A stretch of 16,721 nt of DNA, taken from the NCBI GenBank assembly GCA_964632755.1, contig CAZWDT010000055.1, forward strand, positions 1 to 16,721, written 5' to 3'. Below the pieces are notes generated by a model that worked only from the letters and a program-made list of their open reading frames with translations, did not search any database and had not been told where the DNA came from. The DNA comes from JAFGMR01 sp964632755 (GTDB lineage: Archaea > Halobacteriota > Methanosarcinia > Methanotrichales > Methanotrichaceae). Positions 14,993 to 16,721 of the stretch are shown piece by piece. Every line of letters begins with the position of its first letter. Within the stretch, counting starts at the first letter, position 1. Position numbers and translations under genes: made by a program.

Positions 14993-15000
14993 TTTAAATA
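14993..15000 (+). promoter_or_regulatory. TATA box of the small-gene pair
   Basis: TTTAAATA lies about 31 bases (centre to A) before ATG 15028, so transcription should begin within a few bases of the start codon. This is one of the best promoter matches in the window and supports a real gene downstream. Confidence 0.65.
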
Positions 15001-15027
15001 CTCGCCAGCCTGTGATAAAATGGATCC

Positions 15028-15150
15028 ATGAGCGAAGATATATTCGAGATATACCAGGCGATCGTTGAGGATGAGCAAAGGCGAAAGTACCTCAAGGAGA
15101 TCGGCGACTGGCTGGTCGAGGAGTACTACGAGCCTCATCAGGCTTCCTGA
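15028..15150 (+). CDS. Very small acidic protein, unknown
   Basis: The frame encodes 40 residues, MSEDIFEIYQ through EEYYEPHQAS. The product is acidic and amphipathic, is predicted helical by eye, and has no membrane segment or cysteine. It has a strong TATA box (14993-15000) at a distance that gives an almost leaderless message; no ribosome binding site is visible, which fits. An earlier ATG at 15020 gives only MDP and stop. Five bases separate its stop from the next small gene, so the two look like one operon. I recognise no family. Charge pattern and promoter argue for a real gene; its shortness argues for caution. Confidence 0.5.
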   Translation: MSEDIFEIYQAIVEDEQRRKYLKEIGDWLVEEYYEPHQAS

Positions 15151-15155
15151 GATTC

Positions 15156-15314
15156 GTGGAGCTCATAGGTATCTGTCAAATATGCGGGCGCGCTGCCAGG
15201 ATGTACACCTGCCAGCTCTGCGGCAAACATTGTTGTGAGCGCTGTTTCGTCCTCCCCGTAGGGGTATGTGTACAATGCTATGGCAGATCGCCAAATCAAT
15301 CGATGAGCCACTGA
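15156..15314 (+). CDS. Cysteine-rich small protein, zinc-ribbon/HIT-like
   Basis: The frame encodes 52 residues from GTG 15156. Nine cysteines are arranged as C7-x2-C10, C19-x2-C22, C26/C27-x2-C30 and C38-x2-C41, with H25 next to the third pair. This is the spacing of a two-zinc cross-brace finger such as the HIT or B-box type. The first half reads ICQICGRAARMYTCQLCGKH. Such domains mostly mediate protein contacts. It starts 5 bases after the small acidic gene and is probably co-transcribed with it. The GTG start is inferred, as no strong ribosome binding site is visible. The chance of so many regularly spaced C-x2-C pairs arising in non-coding DNA is small, so I consider it real. Confidence 0.7.
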   Translation: MELIGICQICGRAARMYTCQLCGKHCCERCFVLPVGVCVQCYGRSPNQSMSH

Positions 15315-15492
15315 GCTCTGACTCACCCTTTCTTACCCATTCTCATCCATTCTCATCATTTTATCCCCGGTCTCTCATTACGCGAATCGTTCACGACCGT
15401 CTGCCCAAGGATGCTTGCCTCTTCAGAGACGAGAGGAATTGGGCTACCCCTCCGATAACTATTTGTAACCATAGAACCAATACTTCAATAGT
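15315..15492. other. Spacer holding the left side of the TnpB element
   Basis: CCATTCTCAT occurs twice in direct succession (about 15338-15358). A short pairing element, GAGG...CCTC around GAATTGGGCTACCCC (about 15430-15453), may belong to the left end of the transposon. The exact left boundary could not be fixed. No gene is seen. Confidence 0.4.
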
Positions 15493-16603
15493 ATGATGCG
15501 AACTCTTATGGTCAAGATCGAAACTACGCCCGACCAAGCCGAAGCTCTCCATAAGACCATGCATCAGTTTAATGCTGCCTGTAATGACGTTGCCAAGACC
15601 GCCTTTGACATGCATCTTGCTAACAAGATAGAGTTGCAAAAGACGGTCTACTATCCAATCAGAAAAAGGTACAACCTGTCGGCACAGATGGCGGTCAGAG
15701 CTATCTCCAAGGCAGTTGAAGCCTACAAGAAAGACAAATCTATCCAAGTCGAGTTTGACCCCAATGGGGCCATGCCCTATGATCAACGGATCATGTCTTG
15801 GAAGGGACTTGATCGGGTCTCGTTGCTTACTCTGGAAGGCAGGATCATCTTACCCGTGCGGATCTGTGGCTACTATTCCCCCAGGATGAATATGCCTAGA
15901 GGCCAGTGTGACCTGATCTTCAGAAACAAGACGTTCTATTTGGCGGTTGTAGTTGATGCGCCCGAAGCGTCTCCAATCGATGCTACGGCGGTTCTCGGCA
16001 TTGATCTTGGACGCAAGAACATCGCAGTTGACTCTACCAGTGAAGTGTTCTCTGGTGATGCGATCGAGAAGACCAAGATCAAGACTGATAACATCAAAGC
16101 GGATTTGCAGCGCTGTGGGACTCCAAGTGCCAAGAGACATCTCAAGAAAATTGGCAAACGCGAGTCCAGATTTAGACGGGATACTAAATCATTGCATCTC
16201 TAAAAAGATGGTTGCGAAGGCTAAAGACACCTCTGCTGTGATTGCCCTTGAAGATCTCAAAGGCATGCGGAAGAGGACGACGGGTAGGAAGTCCGGGAGG
16301 CGCAAACATCTTTCGTGGGGATTCTATCAGATCAAACAGTTTATCAAATATAAGGCAGCTATTGCTGGGATTCCTATGGTCTACATCGACCCTGCTTACA
16401 CCAGCCAAGAATGCCATGTATGCCATCATATCTCTAGGTCCAACCGTACCACAAGAGACGATTTTGTTTGTACCTGCTGTGGTTCCTCTGCTCTTGCGGA
16501 CTACAATGCAGCTCTGAACATCAGAGCAAGGGTAGACGCCAACCTGCCCATCGTAGCGCGGCTTTTTACGCAGCTACAAGCCCCCTACTTTAGTGGGGGG
16601 TAG
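15493..16603 (+). pseudogene. tnpB: TnpB (IS200/IS605-family OrfB) gene with one-base frameshift
   Basis: TnpB is the RNA-guided nuclease of IS200/IS605-type elements and an ancestor of Cas12. The first frame (15493-16203) gives the N-terminal region and RuvC-I with LGIDLGRKNIAVD (D171), up to RFRRDTKSLHL and stop. The next frame continues without loss: NHCISKKMVAKAKD, RuvC-II IALEDLKGM, the zinc ribbon CHVC...CTCC, and RuvC-III ALADYNAALNI, ending at 16603. Removing one A from the AAA at 16186-16188 restores one protein of about 369 residues reading DTNHCISKK. All catalytic and zinc residues are therefore present, and only the frame is broken, so the break is recent or a sequencing error. 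ATG 15493 and 15496 are both possible starts. Confidence 0.9.
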
Positions 16604-16608
16604 TTGAC
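16480..16608 (+). ncRNA. Candidate omega RNA (reRNA) at the 3' end of tnpB
   Basis: In this family the guide RNA scaffold overlaps the 3' end of tnpB and the right end of the element. Here CCCCCTAC-TTTA-GTGGGGGG (16581-16600) can form an eight-pair stem (one T-G pair) directly before the stop codon. The scaffold limits given are approximate and rest on family knowledge; the guide would lie just downstream of about 16608. Confidence 0.4.
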
Positions 16609-16618
16609 AGTATAGCGA

Positions 16619-16635
16619 TGTGAATACTATTCACA
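16619..16635. repeat. 17-base palindrome
   Basis: TGTGAATA-C-TATTCACA has perfect eight-base arms around one central base. It lies 11 bases beyond the likely transposon end. CTATTCAC recurs at the right edge of the window (16714-16721). It may be an operator of a gene beyond the window. The remaining bases (16636-16721) show no gene. Confidence 0.6.
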
Positions 16636-16721
16636 CGTCTTGCCGCGTCGCAGAAGATGGGATCATCGCGATTGAGAGACCTCTCTTTCGACATGTTTGA
16701 CGCCATTTCACAGCTATTCAC

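Larger units (their letters stand above)
15493..16608 (+). mobile_element. TnpB-only IS200/IS605-family element (minimum extent)
   Basis: The element carries tnpB but no Y1 transposase (tnpA) is visible in the window, as in the IS1341-type subgroup, so it would need a transposase in trans. The right side holds a strong hairpin overlapping the tnpB stop and the sequence TAGTTGAC, likely close to the right end. The left end lies somewhere before 15493 and is not resolved. Confidence 0.7.

Noticed and set aside
15953..16180. N-terminal part of the second long frame over tnpB
   Set aside because: Before about 16186 this frame is out of phase with TnpB and has no motifs; only the part after the frameshift belongs to TnpB.

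Overview
The window looks like chromosomal DNA of a methanogenic archaeon, and the gene set fits the Methanothrix (Methanosaeta)/Methanosarcina side of the tree best. Supporting signs are a hexulose-6-phosphate synthase fused to an RraA-like domain, an archaeal-type secF-secD pair, a DHH/DHHA1 RecJ-like nuclease, TATA-box promoters with short leaders, and GGAG/GGTG ribosome binding sites. The taxonomic placement is inference; no rRNA or tRNA gene is present to settle it. Most genes are GC-rich, while about 3260-3600 and the transposon region near the right end are visibly more AT-rich.

Layout. Positions 1-2736 hold the end of a membrane-anchored extracellular protein, an ABC ATPase and an ABC-2 permease, forming an export operon on the + strand. 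Positions 2737-3560 contain no intact gene but do hold two decayed genes on the - strand: a PIN-domain fragment with a frameshift, and the tail of a TPR gene with in-frame stops. The TPR tail is a degraded copy of the intact TPR gene at 6111-6719. Positions 3561-5322 are an amt-glnK ammonium uptake and nitrogen-sensing operon. Positions 5497-6719 (- strand) carry a TrmO-type tRNA methyltransferase and the TPR protein. A metallo-beta-lactamase-fold hydrolase follows at 6851-7585. An intergenic stretch with a large imperfect inverted repeat built on a ten-base period comes next.

From 7880 to 10546 (- strand) lies the secF-secD operon, closed by a clear hairpin/T-tract terminator. The HPS-RraA fusion (-) and dapF (+) are divergent around about 12030, with TATA boxes that face each other across the shared intergenic space. 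A small secreted protein follows dapF and converges, with a 19-base overlap, on a RecJ-like DHH nuclease. At 14990-15314 a good TATA box precedes two very small genes, one acidic and one cysteine-rich (zinc-binding type). The window ends in a TnpB-only IS200/IS605-family element whose tnpB is broken by a single-base frameshift but keeps every recognisable catalytic and zinc residue.

The genes cover central metabolism (pentose supply, lysine/DAP, ammonium), protein translocation, tRNA modification and DNA metabolism. I do not see a complete undescribed system. The observations most worth a second look are the duplicated TPR block that reaches into the end of the permease gene, the two tiny genes at 15028-15314, the decamer-based inverted repeat at 7602-7671, the face-to-face promoters at about 12030, and the nearly intact tnpB with its 3' hairpin.
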